This document shows, piece after piece, positions 25,365 to 34,258 of a stretch of 40,910 bases of DNA (positions are counted from its first letter, which is position 1; every line of letters starts with the position of its first letter). The position numbers were made by a program, and so were the translations under genes. The DNA is from CAZADA01 sp964636945 (lineage in GTDB: Bacteria; Pseudomonadota; Alphaproteobacteria; Caulobacterales; Maricaulaceae), in contig CAZWVH010000023.1 in NCBI GenBank assembly GCA_964636945.1, positions 1-40,910 of the forward strand, in the 5' to 3' direction. The notes beneath the pieces were generated by a model that saw only the letters and a program-made list of their open reading frames with translations, ran no database searches and was not told the DNA's origin.

Positions 25365-27608
25365 ATGGCCGCGAGAGACCCGTCGCTCACTGATCGCTCC
25401 GGCGACGAGTATTCACCTGACGAAGCACGCAAAGCGCACGCGGCGCTGCGTGCTGAAATCGCTCGCCATGATGAGGCGTATTTCGGCCAAGATGCGCCGG
25501 AAATCTCCGATGCGGACTACGATGTCCTGCGCCAACGGCTCAATGCGCTCGAGCGCCGCTTTCCTGAATTGGCGGACGGCGCGAGCGAACAGGTGGGCGT
25601 TGCACCCCAAAGTGGATTCGCCGAGGTCAAGCACGGCGCCGCCATGCTGTCGCTGGAAAACGCATTTTCAGACGAGGACATGGCCGACTTTGTGGCCCGC
25701 GTGCGCCGGTTCTTGAACTTGCCTGCCGACGTGATCCTCGACTTCGCTGTAGAGCCCAAGATCGATGGTTTGGGATTGTCGCTGTTATACGACAATGGTG
25801 AGTTGGTGCGCGCGGCCACCCGCGGAGATGGGCGCGTGGGTGAGAATGTGACGGCAAACGCCAGGACACTCGGTCATATTCCCCATGTCCTGGCGGGATC
25901 GGGATGGCCTGACAGCATTGAGGTTCGTGGCGAGGTGTATATCACCAAGTCTGATTTTGCCGCGATGAATGCCCGTCAGGAGGAGCAGGGCAAGCCCACC
26001 TACAAAAATCCGCGCAATGCTGCTGCCGGGTCGCTGCGTCAGCTTGATGCGCAGATCACGGCTGAGCGGCCGCTCCAATTTTACGCCTATGCGTGGGGCG
26101 CGGTGAGTTCGAGTTTCGCCGAGCGGCAATCGCAGGCGCTGACGCTGTTTGAAGAATGGGGTTTTGTCGTCAATCCGGAAACGGGCGTGGTGAAGGCGGG
26201 TCCCCCCGGCGCGAGTTCAGATGATCCGCTGTCGGGAATCACCGCTTTGATCGAGCGCTATGTGCGCCTTGAACACAAACGCGCTGACTTGGGTTATGAC
26301 ATTGATGGCGTCGTCTACAAAGTTGACGATCTCGAACTGCAACAACGCTTGGGCTATGTCGGCCGCGCGCCGCGCTGGGCCATTGCGAGAAAGTTTCCAC
26401 CCGAGCAAGCCGAAACCACACTCAACGCCATCGAACTGCAAGTGGGCCGCACCGGCGCCATAACGCCCGTGGCCAAGCTCAAACCGGTCACGGTGGGCGG
26501 TGTTGTGGTGTCCAACGCGACCTTGCACAACGCCCAAGAAATTCGCCGCAAGGACATCCGGCCCGGCGACCGGGTGGTGATCCAGCGCGCTGGCGATGTG
26601 ATCCCGCAAGTGGTGCGCGTGCTTGATGGCGAGCGTGAAAGTCGCGCCGAACCGTTTGCCTTTCCCACCACCTGTCCATGTCCGTTACAGACCGAGCTGA
26701 ACCACGAGAAAACCTCCAGCGGTGCGCAGGGTGCGGTTTTACGGTGCACTGGCGAGTTTGCTTGCCCCTTCCAGCGCTTGGCGCATTTGCGCCATTTCGT
26801 GTCGCGCCGGGCGTTTGACATTGAGGGGCTGGGGACCAAGCAAATTGAAGCATTCTTCGAAGAGGGCGCGATCAGGGAGCCGGCTGATATTTTCACCCTG
26901 GCTGCACGCAATGATGACGTGAAGCTTGAAGAGCGCGAAGGCTGGGGTCAAAAATCGGCCGCCAACTTGTTTGCCGCCATCGAGGCGCGGCGATCCATTC
27001 CCATGAACCGATTTATCAATGCGCTGGGCGTGCGCCATGTGGGTGAGGAAAACGCGAACATTCTGGCCAACACCTACGAGCATTGGGATGGTTTTATCGC
27101 GGCGATGAACAAAATCGGCCCGCTCGTTGTTGAACGTGAACGCATGCGCGAAGAGTATGAGCGTCTGCGCAAGGATGATCCGTCGTTGAAAAAGCCTGAT
27201 TATCCACTCAACGACGCTTGGATAACCTTGATGGCCGTCGACGGAGTTGGCGAATCCATGGCGACGGCGCTGGGCTTGTTTTTCAATGAACAACACAATG
27301 TGGCCGCGTTAGAGCGATTATTGGCGCAGGTGACAGTGGAAAGTGCGCAGCCTGCCGAAACCGCCGCAGATAGCCCCATTGCCGGCAAAGTGATGGTGTT
27401 CACTGGCGCGCTGGAACAAATGAGCCGGGACGAGGCCAAAGCGCTGGCCGCTCGCTTGGGCGCCAAGGTTACGGGAAGCGTTTCAGCCAAGACCGATATC
27501 GTGGTGGCGGGGGAAAAGGCGGGCTCCAAACTGACAAAGGCGCAATCGCTGGGCGTCACCGTGCTTTCAGAGGAAGATTGGCTCGCTCTTGTCCGCGATG
27601 GGCAATAG
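25365..27608 (+). CDS. ligA: NAD-dependent DNA ligase LigA
   Basis: Seals nicks in replication and repair using NAD+; 747 residues, longer than the roughly 670 of E. coli LigA. The Ia domain contains DEAYFGQDAPEISDADYD. The adenylation lysine is in VEPKIDGLGLSLLY, and TRGDGRVGENVT follows. The zinc finger uses CPC, then RCTGEFACPFQR. Helix-hairpin-helix repeats include ALGVRHVGEENANILA and the late DGVGESMATAL. The C-terminal BRCT domain begins about GKVMVFTGALEQMSRDEA. Extra length includes a charged insertion (ERERMREEYERLRKDDPSLK) between helix-hairpin-helix elements. It starts 12 bp after bamD. Confidence 0.96.
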   Translation: MAARDPSLTDRSGDEYSPDEARKAHAALRAEIARHDEAYFGQDAPEISDADYDVLRQRLNALERRFPELADGASEQVGVAPQSGFAEVKHGAAMLSLENAFSDEDMADFVARVRRFLNLPADVILDFAVEPKIDGLGLSLLYDNGELVRAATRGDGRVGENVTANARTLGHIPHVLAGSGWPDSIEVRGEVYITKSDFAAMNARQEEQGKPTYKNPRNAAAGSLRQLDAQITAERPLQFYAYAWGAVSSSFAERQSQALTLFEEWGFVVNPETGVVKAGPPGASSDDPLSGITALIERYVRLEHKRADLGYDIDGVVYKVDDLELQQRLGYVGRAPRWAIARKFPPEQAETTLNAIELQVGRTGAITPVAKLKPVTVGGVVVSNATLHNAQEIRRKDIRPGDRVVIQRAGDVIPQVVRVLDGERESRAEPFAFPTTCPCPLQTELNHEKTSSGAQGAVLRCTGEFACPFQRLAHLRHFVSRRAFDIEGLGTKQIEAFFEEGAIREPADIFTLAARNDDVKLEEREGWGQKSAANLFAAIEARRSIPMNRFINALGVRHVGEENANILANTYEHWDGFIAAMNKIGPLVVERERMREEYERLRKDDPSLKKPDYPLNDAWITLMAVDGVGESMATALGLFFNEQHNVAALERLLAQVTVESAQPAETAADSPIAGKVMVFTGALEQMSRDEAKALAARLGAKVTGSVSAKTDIVVAGEKAGSKLTKAQSLGVTVLSEEDWLALVRDGQ

Positions 27609-27867
27609 ATCGGGGTATTCCACTGTACTGGCCCGTTCATTCTCACAGAAACTGCAGTCATCCGGCTTTGCGGGCCAAATGCGCCCAAGATCACATTCGC
27701 CGCCAGAGCTGACTCCAATGCGCCAGCGCAAGGGTTTCAAGATCCTTCGCCGGTTGATCACAAACAATGGAGAAAACGTGACCACTCGGTAAGGTTGCGC
27801 ACACCTCACGGCAAGCCGCTTCATGTTCATCTTGGACTCAACAATAAAGCGGTCGACGAGGGGAACA

Positions 27868-28113
27868 ATGAAGGGGCCACTGCAGGACGTCATCAAGGTT
27901 ATATTTATAGTCGCATACGCCCTGGGCGTGATGGCCGCATTTTTTTATGCCTTGACTGCAGGTCCGACATACCAGCCCAAATGGCGCGAACAAGAGGTGC
28001 GCAATGTCTCCTCGAGCGAGGCTGAAAGCGCCCGCGAATGTGATGAGTGTCTGCACGAAAAAGAAAGCGAGTCTTCCACCAATCGATGGGTGAGGCTGGG
28101 AGATCGCGTCTAG
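27868..28113 (+). CDS. Small single-pass membrane protein, unknown
   Basis: An 81-residue protein with one hydrophobic helix (VIKVIFIVAYALGVMAAFFY, about residues 8-27). A soluble, charged C-terminal part contains one CDEC cysteine pair and many Glu/Ser residues. GAGGGG lies 4 bases before the ATG at 27868; the frame opens upstream at 27823 without a ribosome site. I recognise no family. The 259 bp before it (27609-27867) show no gene. It converges on the minus-strand aminopeptidase gene with only 27 bp between stops. Confidence 0.55.
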   Translation: MKGPLQDVIKVIFIVAYALGVMAAFFYALTAGPTYQPKWREQEVRNVSSSEAESARECDECLHEKESESSTNRWVRLGDRV

Positions 28114-28140
28114 CGGCGGCTTCACACAGGTTTTTCGCGA

Positions 28141-29991
28141 TTAAGCGGCGAGCTTGAGTTGGCTTGCCGGAGTGGATAGCGGTGCGCAGGCCAATTCAAG
28201 CCATATGCGGACCTCTCCCTCCACCAAGGGCCCAATCTCTTCCAAAACGCGGGCGTGATAGTTGTTGACCCAGTCTTTCTCCGCCTTGGTCAACCAGGAT
28301 TTCACAATCAATGTGCGGTCCAACGGCGCCAGTGTCAGTGTTTCAAATCCCATCATGGTTCGTTCACCGCCGTCGATCTCCGTTGGGGCGGTGACATACT
28401 GTAAATTCTCAATGCGGATGCCATATCCGCCGTCACCGGGCTTATAAAAGCCTGGTTCGTTTGAGACGATCATGCCGGGTTTAAGCCGCGTTGTGCTGCC
28501 AAACTTTGCGATACGCTGCGGCCCCTCATGCACGCCAAGATAGGCGCCAACGCCGTGGCCGGTGCCATGATCAAAATCAAGTCCGGCCGCCCACAAATGC
28601 TGGCGGGCGATGGCGTCAACTTGCAGGCCGCTGACATCGTCTGGAAATCTCAGGGTCGATAGGGCGATATGGCCTTTCAGCACCAGTGTAAATCGCTCGC
28701 GCATTTCGCGCTTTGGCCGCCCCACTGCGATGGTGCGCGTGACATCGGTCGTGCCATCAAGATACTGCCCGCCAGAATCCACAAGGTACAGTGAACCTCG
28801 CTTGATTTTGCGATCAGTTGCCGTGTTCACACGGTAATGGGGGAGAGCGGCGTTTGGGCCAAATGCGGAAATGGTCTCGAATGAAAGGTCTTTGAGCGAA
28901 TTGCTTTCGCGCCGAATGCGCTCGAGTTCTTGCGCCGCAGAGATTTCCGTCAGTCCGCCTTCAGGCGCTGTGCGCGCAAACCAGTGCAAGAACCGGGTTA
29001 GCGCAGCGCCATCACGCCGATGGGCCTCCTGGGAGCCGGCGATCTCCGTTTCATTTTTGCATGCGCGGGGCAAGGCCACGGGATCAAGTCCGGGCGAGAC
29101 AATGGCCCCTGATTGCTGCAGTTGATCGAAATGCCAGGAGGAGGTTTTTGCCGGGTCCACCCGCACCCGATGTCCACTCAGTCCAGCCAGCGCTTTGGGC
29201 AGGGCGTTTTCTGACTTGACGTCAACTCGCGTGCCCAGATGTTTGCGCACTGCCTCCGTGCATTTGCGCGGATCCACGAACAGTGTCGCTTTTCCCGATC
29301 GATCGATCAGCGCCGTGGCGAGCACGAGGGGGGAATGGGACACGTCGCCGCCGCGAATGTTGAACAGCCACGCCGATGAAGACGGGTCGGTAATCAGTGC
29401 GGCGTCTAACCGTTCTTCATTGAGCGACGAAGCAATTTCTTGCAGCTTGGCGCGGTGGGTTTGGCCGGCGTATTCCTTGGGCTGCACGTCGATTTTAGCG
29501 ATGGGCGGGGCCGGTCGGTCAGTCCATGCCTGGTCCACAGGATTGGTGTCCACGGGCTTTAATATGCCGCCCGCCTGGCCGACGGCTTCCTGGATGGGCT
29601 TGAGGCTGGCTGGGGTATGTAAACGCGGATCGTAGCCAATCTCTTGGCCGCGCTTCAACGTGTCGCGAAGCCATTTGCCAAGGCCATTGTCCTCAAGAGC
29701 ATGGCGTTGGAAGAGCTCGGCGTCCGTTTGGGTTTCAGCCTGCACCGTGTAGCGGCCATCAACAAAGATGGCGGCCTGATCGCTCAAGATCACAGCGATC
29801 CCCGCCGACCCGGTAAAGCCGCTGGCCCAAGCAAGGCGTTCATTGCATTCGGGCAGATATTCGTTCTGATATTCGTCCTCGTGGGGAACAATGAAGCCGT
29901 CCAAGCCTTGTGCGGCTATTGCCTTGCGCAGTTTAGGCACATTGCGCTGGCCCATTTCAGGGCCGCCCTTAACGTCGAAAGACTGTATCAT
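28141..29991 (-). CDS. Xaa-Pro aminopeptidase (M24B), three-domain type
   Basis: Metallopeptidase removing N-terminal residues next to proline; 616 residues, the long form like eukaryotic aminopeptidase P1 rather than the shorter E. coli PepP. LRKAIAAQGLDGFIVPHEDE begins the first of two creatinase-like N-terminal domains. The C-terminal pita-bread domain carries the metal ligands: LVDSGGQYLDGTTDVTRT (two Asp), HGTGHGVGAYLGVHEGP (His), SNEPGFY and GIRIENL (two Glu). The ATG at 29991 follows GTGGAG and begins just before the first domain; the open frame to 30093 overlaps prmA and is not used. Likely last gene of the uvrD-GNAT-prmA operon. Confidence 0.92.
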   Translation of the reverse strand: MIQSFDVKGGPEMGQRNVPKLRKAIAAQGLDGFIVPHEDEYQNEYLPECNERLAWASGFTGSAGIAVILSDQAAIFVDGRYTVQAETQTDAELFQRHALEDNGLGKWLRDTLKRGQEIGYDPRLHTPASLKPIQEAVGQAGGILKPVDTNPVDQAWTDRPAPPIAKIDVQPKEYAGQTHRAKLQEIASSLNEERLDAALITDPSSSAWLFNIRGGDVSHSPLVLATALIDRSGKATLFVDPRKCTEAVRKHLGTRVDVKSENALPKALAGLSGHRVRVDPAKTSSWHFDQLQQSGAIVSPGLDPVALPRACKNETEIAGSQEAHRRDGAALTRFLHWFARTAPEGGLTEISAAQELERIRRESNSLKDLSFETISAFGPNAALPHYRVNTATDRKIKRGSLYLVDSGGQYLDGTTDVTRTIAVGRPKREMRERFTLVLKGHIALSTLRFPDDVSGLQVDAIARQHLWAAGLDFDHGTGHGVGAYLGVHEGPQRIAKFGSTTRLKPGMIVSNEPGFYKPGDGGYGIRIENLQYVTAPTEIDGGERTMMGFETLTLAPLDRTLIVKSWLTKAEKDWVNNYHARVLEEIGPLVEGEVRIWLELACAPLSTPASQLKLAA

Positions 29992-30062
29992 TGCTCCACT
30001 CTCCAGCGCGGTCATGAGGAGCCGCGCATACAACTGATCCACATCGTTATCTAATATGGGGG

Positions 30063-30923
30063 CTAACGCCGCACCATGACCAGTGTGGACCAATCCTCGA
30101 ATACGATGTGGTCCTTACGCGTAAATCCCGCGTTCTGATAGGCCGCTTCAGCGCCACGGCGCTGGGCCGTCAACAATCCCGATAGAATGATGAGCCCGCC
30201 TGGTTCGACGGCGTCCGCCAAATCGTGAGCCATGAGGATCAACGGCTCAGCCAATATATTCGCCATCACCAAGTCGTAGGAGTTTGCCTTTAAGTCGGCA
30301 GCGCCATCGGCAAGCACGCAGGTGACCAAATGCGCCACGCCATTGCTGTCAGCAGCGTTTCTGGTCCAGTTCACGGCCACGGGATCGATATCGGTGGCGT
30401 CGACCTTGCGACGCGTGGCTTTGGCGGCCGCGATGGCCAACACGCCCGTGCCCGTCCCCACATCCAAGATCCGATGCGGTGAATGTCGTTTCAGGTAGTG
30501 GTCGAGAGCCAGCAAGCAGCCCTTGGTGGTGCCGTGATGCCCGGTTCCAAAAGCTTCGCCAGCCTCAATCAGAATATCGATCCGCCCTCCTGCAGGCGGG
30601 GGGTGGTGAGAGCCGCGTACGTAAAACCGGCCCACACGCACGGGAGGCAGACCCTCCAGCGACTTGGCGACCCAGTTTTCCTCGGCCAAAGGCGCGCAGG
30701 TCAAGGAGACGGCTTCGTCAACCAGATCTAATTCCATTATGAGCCGGTTTGTGTCGGGGGCACGGTCAAACAGCGCTTCGAGGCGGCGCAATCGTGTGTC
30801 GCCCTCGACTTCGAATACCGAAACGGACAGCGCGATTACAGGATCGGCCACTGTTAACCGTTCCCCTGCCTGTTCGATCGGTTCACGAGGGCCAACCAGC
30901 TCCAGCCGCCACAAGGTCGTCAC
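30063..30923 (-). CDS. prmA: Ribosomal protein L11 methyltransferase-like protein PrmA
   Basis: SAM-dependent methyltransferase that in E. coli trimethylates ribosomal protein L11; 286 residues. The N-terminal L11-recognition part is diverged. EAFGTGHHGTTKGCLLAL matches the PrmA loop and RILDVGTGTGVLAIAAAKA is the SAM-binding motif I. NILAEPLILMAHDLA carries the NxxAxP-like substrate-side motif (here NILAEP). It starts with GTG in a GTGA overlap with the GNAT gene upstream, supporting one operon. Confidence 0.88.
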   Translation of the reverse strand: MTTLWRLELVGPREPIEQAGERLTVADPVIALSVSVFEVEGDTRLRRLEALFDRAPDTNRLIMELDLVDEAVSLTCAPLAEENWVAKSLEGLPPVRVGRFYVRGSHHPPPAGGRIDILIEAGEAFGTGHHGTTKGCLLALDHYLKRHSPHRILDVGTGTGVLAIAAAKATRRKVDATDIDPVAVNWTRNAADSNGVAHLVTCVLADGAADLKANSYDLVMANILAEPLILMAHDLADAVEPGGLIILSGLLTAQRRGAEAAYQNAGFTRKDHIVFEDWSTLVMVRR

Positions 30924-31402
30924 GGGGCCAACGGCTTTTCAAGCAGCGGCAGTGAGCGTCCTGGGATCGAGCCGGACGGCGCGCGACCCACAATCCTTGC
31001 GCCCATGGCCTGGTAGAACGCAACGGCTTCAGGGTCGGACTCAATACGAATTCGTGATGCGCCACGCGTTAACGCTTTGCGTTCAAGCCCCAACCAGAGA
31101 CTGCGACCCACACCTTGCCGGTGGACTGATGGATCGACAAAAAATAGGTCCACATCGGCCACTCCATCAACAACGCTGAATTGAAACAGGCCGACAATCC
31201 GCTCGCCGTACTTGGCCACCTGAACCCAACCATCGGAAATGGCTGTGCGACGCACGGTGAGTTCCTCACGGCAGGCTTGCATGAAAGCCGCGTCATATCC
31301 GTGGGCGGCCTTGGACCGTAGCGCCAAGTCTGTGAGGACCGCCGCCTGATGGGGGTATGCCGGCGCAACGTCAATTCCGTCGTGATGCATTGGCGGACTC
31401 AC
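30920..31402 (-). CDS. GNAT family N-acetyltransferase
   Basis: A 160-residue protein with the GNAT fold: VDLFFVDPSVHRQGVGRSLW holds beta-4 and the acetyl-CoA loop Q/RxxGxG/A (HRQGVGR), and PEAVAFYQAMGARIVGRAPS is the late FYxxxGF-like segment. Substrate unknown. GTG 31402 overlaps the uvrD stop in a GTGA arrangement; ATG 31390 is the other candidate. It sits between uvrD and prmA with overlaps on both sides, so it is surely co-translated, but the neighbours do not reveal its target. Confidence 0.85.
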   Translation of the reverse strand: MSPPMHHDGIDVAPAYPHQAAVLTDLALRSKAAHGYDAAFMQACREELTVRRTAISDGWVQVAKYGERIVGLFQFSVVDGVADVDLFFVDPSVHRQGVGRSLWLGLERKALTRGASRIRIESDPEAVAFYQAMGARIVGRAPSGSIPGRSLPLLEKPLAP

Positions 31403-33696
31403 ACCCTCTCCAAAAAGCTGTCGATCACCTTTTTGCGCCCGGCTTTGTCAAAGGCGACTTCAACCTTGTTGCCGTCGGTGGCGACCACATTGCCATAGCC
31501 GAACTTGATGTGGAAAACGCGGGTGTTCCGGGAAAACGCAGTGGCCCCGTCGTCGCGGGCGATCAATTCCGCCGTTCCATCAATGGTGGGCGGGGCAGTG
31601 CGCGCCCGATCTTTGGAGGCCTGAAACCGTTTCCATCCCGGACTGGAGTAGGAGGACCGAAATGGATCGGCGGGCTCGGCCATTTGGGCGTAGCCTGCGT
31701 CCGCCGCGCCATAATAGCCCGTCTCCGATTCCGCATCGATGTGCTCGCCCGGCAGTTCATCCACAAAGCGTGAGGGCATCACAGACTGCCACCGACCGAA
31801 AATCTGCCTGTTGGCGGCAAATGTGATCAACGCTTTTTCCCGCGCCCGGGTAATGCCCACATAGGCAAGACGGCGTTCCTCCTCCAAGGCGGCCGCGCCT
31901 TTGTCATCCAAGGCGCGCTTAGACGGGAACACCTCTTCTTCCCATCCGGGCAGAAACACGTAAGGAAATTCCAGCCCCTTGGCCGCATGGAGGGTCATCA
32001 GCCACAGCTCGTCCTCCGCTTCATCGGTGTCGCGATCAGCCACCAAAGCGATGTGCTCCAAATAGGCCTCAAGCGAATCGTGCTCGGACATGGCGCGCAC
32101 CAGCTCTTTAAGGGCGTCGAGACGTCCCCCTGCCTGAGGGCTTTTGTCTTCACGCCACATGGTGGTGTAGCCGCTTTCTTCCAGCACAATTTCTGCTAGT
32201 TCGTCATGGCGTTTGGTCGGGATCAGGGCGCGCCAGCGCTCCATGTCGCGCAAGAACACACGCAGGGCGGTGCGGGCTTTGCCGCGGATTTCATCGGTCT
32301 GCACCAACATCTCCGTGGCGCGGGTCAGGGAAACCCCTTGAGCGCGCGCGGCCATTTGCAGCTTTTGCACGGTGGTCCCGCCAATGCCGCGCCGCGGAGT
32401 GTTGATGATGCGTTCAAACGCCAAATCATCGTCCGGCGCGCGAACGAGCCGCAAATAGGCGTGGGCGTCGCGGATCTCCGCGCGCTCGAAGAATCGCGGT
32501 CCGCCCACCACTTTGTAGGGCAGGCCAAGCATGATGAACCGGTCCTCAAACGCCCGCATCTGCCAGGATGCGCGGACCAAAACTGCGCATTGGGCATAGG
32601 GCCGGCCTTGGCTGCGCCAGTTTTCGATTTCATCGGCCACCAAACGCGCCTCAGCCTCGCCGTCCCAAACACCGCGCAGGCGCACACGCTCGCCTTGATC
32701 GTCCTCGGTCCAGAGTGTCTTGCCGAGCCGGGCCGCGTTGGCGGTGATCAAACCGGAGGCCGCGCCGAGAATGTGCCCCTTTGAACGATAATTACGCTCA
32801 AGGCGCGTGACCTTGGCGCCCGGAAAATCCTTCTCAAACTTGAGAATGTTGTCCACGTCTGCGCCGCGCCAACCATAGATTGCTTGGTCGTCGTCACCCA
32901 CGACACAGATATTGCGGTGCTTTTGGGCCAGCAGGCGCAACCACAGATATTGGGCGGTGTTGGTGTCCTGGTATTCGTCCACCAGGATATAGCGAAAGCG
33001 ATTGTGGAACTCGGCGAGCACGTCGGGATGATCGCGCAAGAGCGCCACATTCAGCAGTAAGAGATCGCCAAAATCGACGGCGTTGAGCACGCGCAGCCGC
33101 TCTTGGTAGATCTCATACAATTTGGCGCCGCGTCCGTCGGCGAACGCCCAGCGGTCTTCCTCGGGTACAGTTTCAGGGGTAAAGCCGCGGTTCTTCCAGC
33201 CATCGATGATGCTGGCCAAAAGCCTTGCTGGCCAGCGTTTCTCGTCGAGGCCCTCAGCCTCAATGATCTGTTTCATCAACCGAATCTGATCGTCAGTATC
33301 GACAATCGTGAAGCCCGGCCGCAACCCCGCCAGCTCCGCGTGCATCCGCAGGATCTTGACGCCGATCGCGTGAAACGTGCCGAGCCATGGCAGGCCCTCG
33401 GCCATGGGACCAAGCAAGCCGCCGACACGCTCACGCATCTCCCGTGCCGCCTTATTGGTGAACGTCACAGCCAAGATTTGCCAAGGCTGCGCGCGCCGGG
33501 TGGCGAGGAGATGCGCAAGTCGTGTGGTCAGTACGCGAGTTTTGCCGGTGCCAGCTCCCGCCAGCACCAGGCATGGTCCGTCGATCGATTCAACCGCAGT
33601 GCGCTGCTCAGGGTTCAAACCCTCGAGATATGGCGGCGCGGCCGCAACCGATTGTCGACGGATGTTGGAATTGGGAGCTCCGAACGAATCAACCAT
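31399..33696 (-). CDS. uvrD: ATP-dependent DNA helicase UvrD/PcrA
   Basis: Superfamily 1A 3'-5' helicase for repair and replication; 765 residues. LNPEQRTAVESIDGPCLVLA contains the Q motif. AGAGTGKTRVLTTRL is Walker A, VDEYQDTNTAQY the DExx motif II and VVGDDDQAIYGWRGAD motif III. ERNYRSKGHIL is motif IV, LMTLHAAKGLEFPYVFLPGW motif V, and YVGITRARE motif VI. The C-terminal FGYGNVVATDGNKVEVAFD resembles the PcrA Tudor-like domain that contacts RNA polymerase. First gene of the probable operon uvrD-GNAT-prmA-pepP. I saw no strong ribosome site. Confidence 0.95.
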   Translation of the reverse strand: MVDSFGAPNSNIRRQSVAAAPPYLEGLNPEQRTAVESIDGPCLVLAGAGTGKTRVLTTRLAHLLATRRAQPWQILAVTFTNKAAREMRERVGGLLGPMAEGLPWLGTFHAIGVKILRMHAELAGLRPGFTIVDTDDQIRLMKQIIEAEGLDEKRWPARLLASIIDGWKNRGFTPETVPEEDRWAFADGRGAKLYEIYQERLRVLNAVDFGDLLLLNVALLRDHPDVLAEFHNRFRYILVDEYQDTNTAQYLWLRLLAQKHRNICVVGDDDQAIYGWRGADVDNILKFEKDFPGAKVTRLERNYRSKGHILGAASGLITANAARLGKTLWTEDDQGERVRLRGVWDGEAEARLVADEIENWRSQGRPYAQCAVLVRASWQMRAFEDRFIMLGLPYKVVGGPRFFERAEIRDAHAYLRLVRAPDDDLAFERIINTPRRGIGGTTVQKLQMAARAQGVSLTRATEMLVQTDEIRGKARTALRVFLRDMERWRALIPTKRHDELAEIVLEESGYTTMWREDKSPQAGGRLDALKELVRAMSEHDSLEAYLEHIALVADRDTDEAEDELWLMTLHAAKGLEFPYVFLPGWEEEVFPSKRALDDKGAAALEEERRLAYVGITRAREKALITFAANRQIFGRWQSVMPSRFVDELPGEHIDAESETGYYGAADAGYAQMAEPADPFRSSYSSPGWKRFQASKDRARTAPPTIDGTAELIARDDGATAFSRNTRVFHIKFGYGNVVATDGNKVEVAFDKAGRKKVIDSFLERV

Positions 33697-33746
33697 GAAC
33701 GGAGCTTAGCGCAGTTTGAGACGTTTCGCCCCCGAACCTCACAAAT

Positions 33747-33995
33747 TTACGCGTCGCAAGGCCCCAATTCTTTCACGCTCGAGCGCTTTAACAGCCAAAC
33801 CCGAATCGAACTTGCCAGCGACCGTGCTGGATTGATCGAATTGCGACCCGCGTCAATTTCCGCCACCAAACGCGCAACCGGCTTGCCAGCGTCTGACGCC
33901 GCCCGTTCAAGGGCTTCCCAAAATTCAGGCTCCAAGGCGACGCTTGTTTTGTGGCCCGCCAGAGCCAGAGATCGTTTCACCAAATGTGTACTCAT
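33747..33995 (-). CDS. Ribbon-helix-helix domain protein
   Basis: An 82-residue protein resembling the RHH_4 family common in alphaproteobacteria. The strand-helix-helix unit reads KRSLALAGHKTSVALEPEFW, then EALERAASDAGKPVARLVAE, and ends NSINPARSLASSIRVWLLK. Such proteins bind DNA as dimers through a beta-ribbon. The ATG at 33995 is chosen because the domain starts immediately after it; the frame is open to 34115. A promoter with an inverted repeat in its spacer lies about 80 bp upstream, suggesting autorepression. In many alphaproteobacteria this family is found near fumC and sspB, as here. Confidence 0.85.
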   Translation of the reverse strand: MSTHLVKRSLALAGHKTSVALEPEFWEALERAASDAGKPVARLVAEIDAGRNSINPARSLASSIRVWLLKRSSVKELGPCDA

Positions 33996-34072
33996 ACTCA
34001 ATTCACTCGACGCACGCCTTACCGGGCGAACGCTCCACTCGCTAGTGCCTTTTGTAGGCCGCCCCGGGTAGG

Positions 34073-34101
34073 ATAACACCATGCTCACGGTGTGCTGACA
34101 A
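34073..34101 (-). promoter_or_regulatory. Promoter of the ribbon-helix-helix gene with operator-like repeat
   Basis: On the minus strand TTGTCA (34101-34096) and TGTTAT (34078-34073) are 17 bp apart, a good sigma-70-type pair; transcription would start near 34066, leaving a leader of about 70 bases. An inverted repeat ACACC-N8-GGTGT (34076-34093) lies mainly in the spacer, where a repressor would block polymerase. Confidence 0.55.
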
Positions 34102-34258
34102 TGTCGCCTATGCACAAAGTTGGCAGCCGAAGCCGCAATTTTTCATAACACATTGAAAGGTAAGGGCTTGCGTCGATGGTTCAAGAGACTTCGGTTCAGC
34201 CGAGCAGCCAACTCCGTCCCAAATTTGGACATTTTTGGTTCTCTGGACGGCGATCCAA

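Noticed and set aside
33103..34071. 322-codon plus-strand ORF opposite uvrD
   Set aside because: Shadow of the uvrD reading frame; no start signals or known domain.
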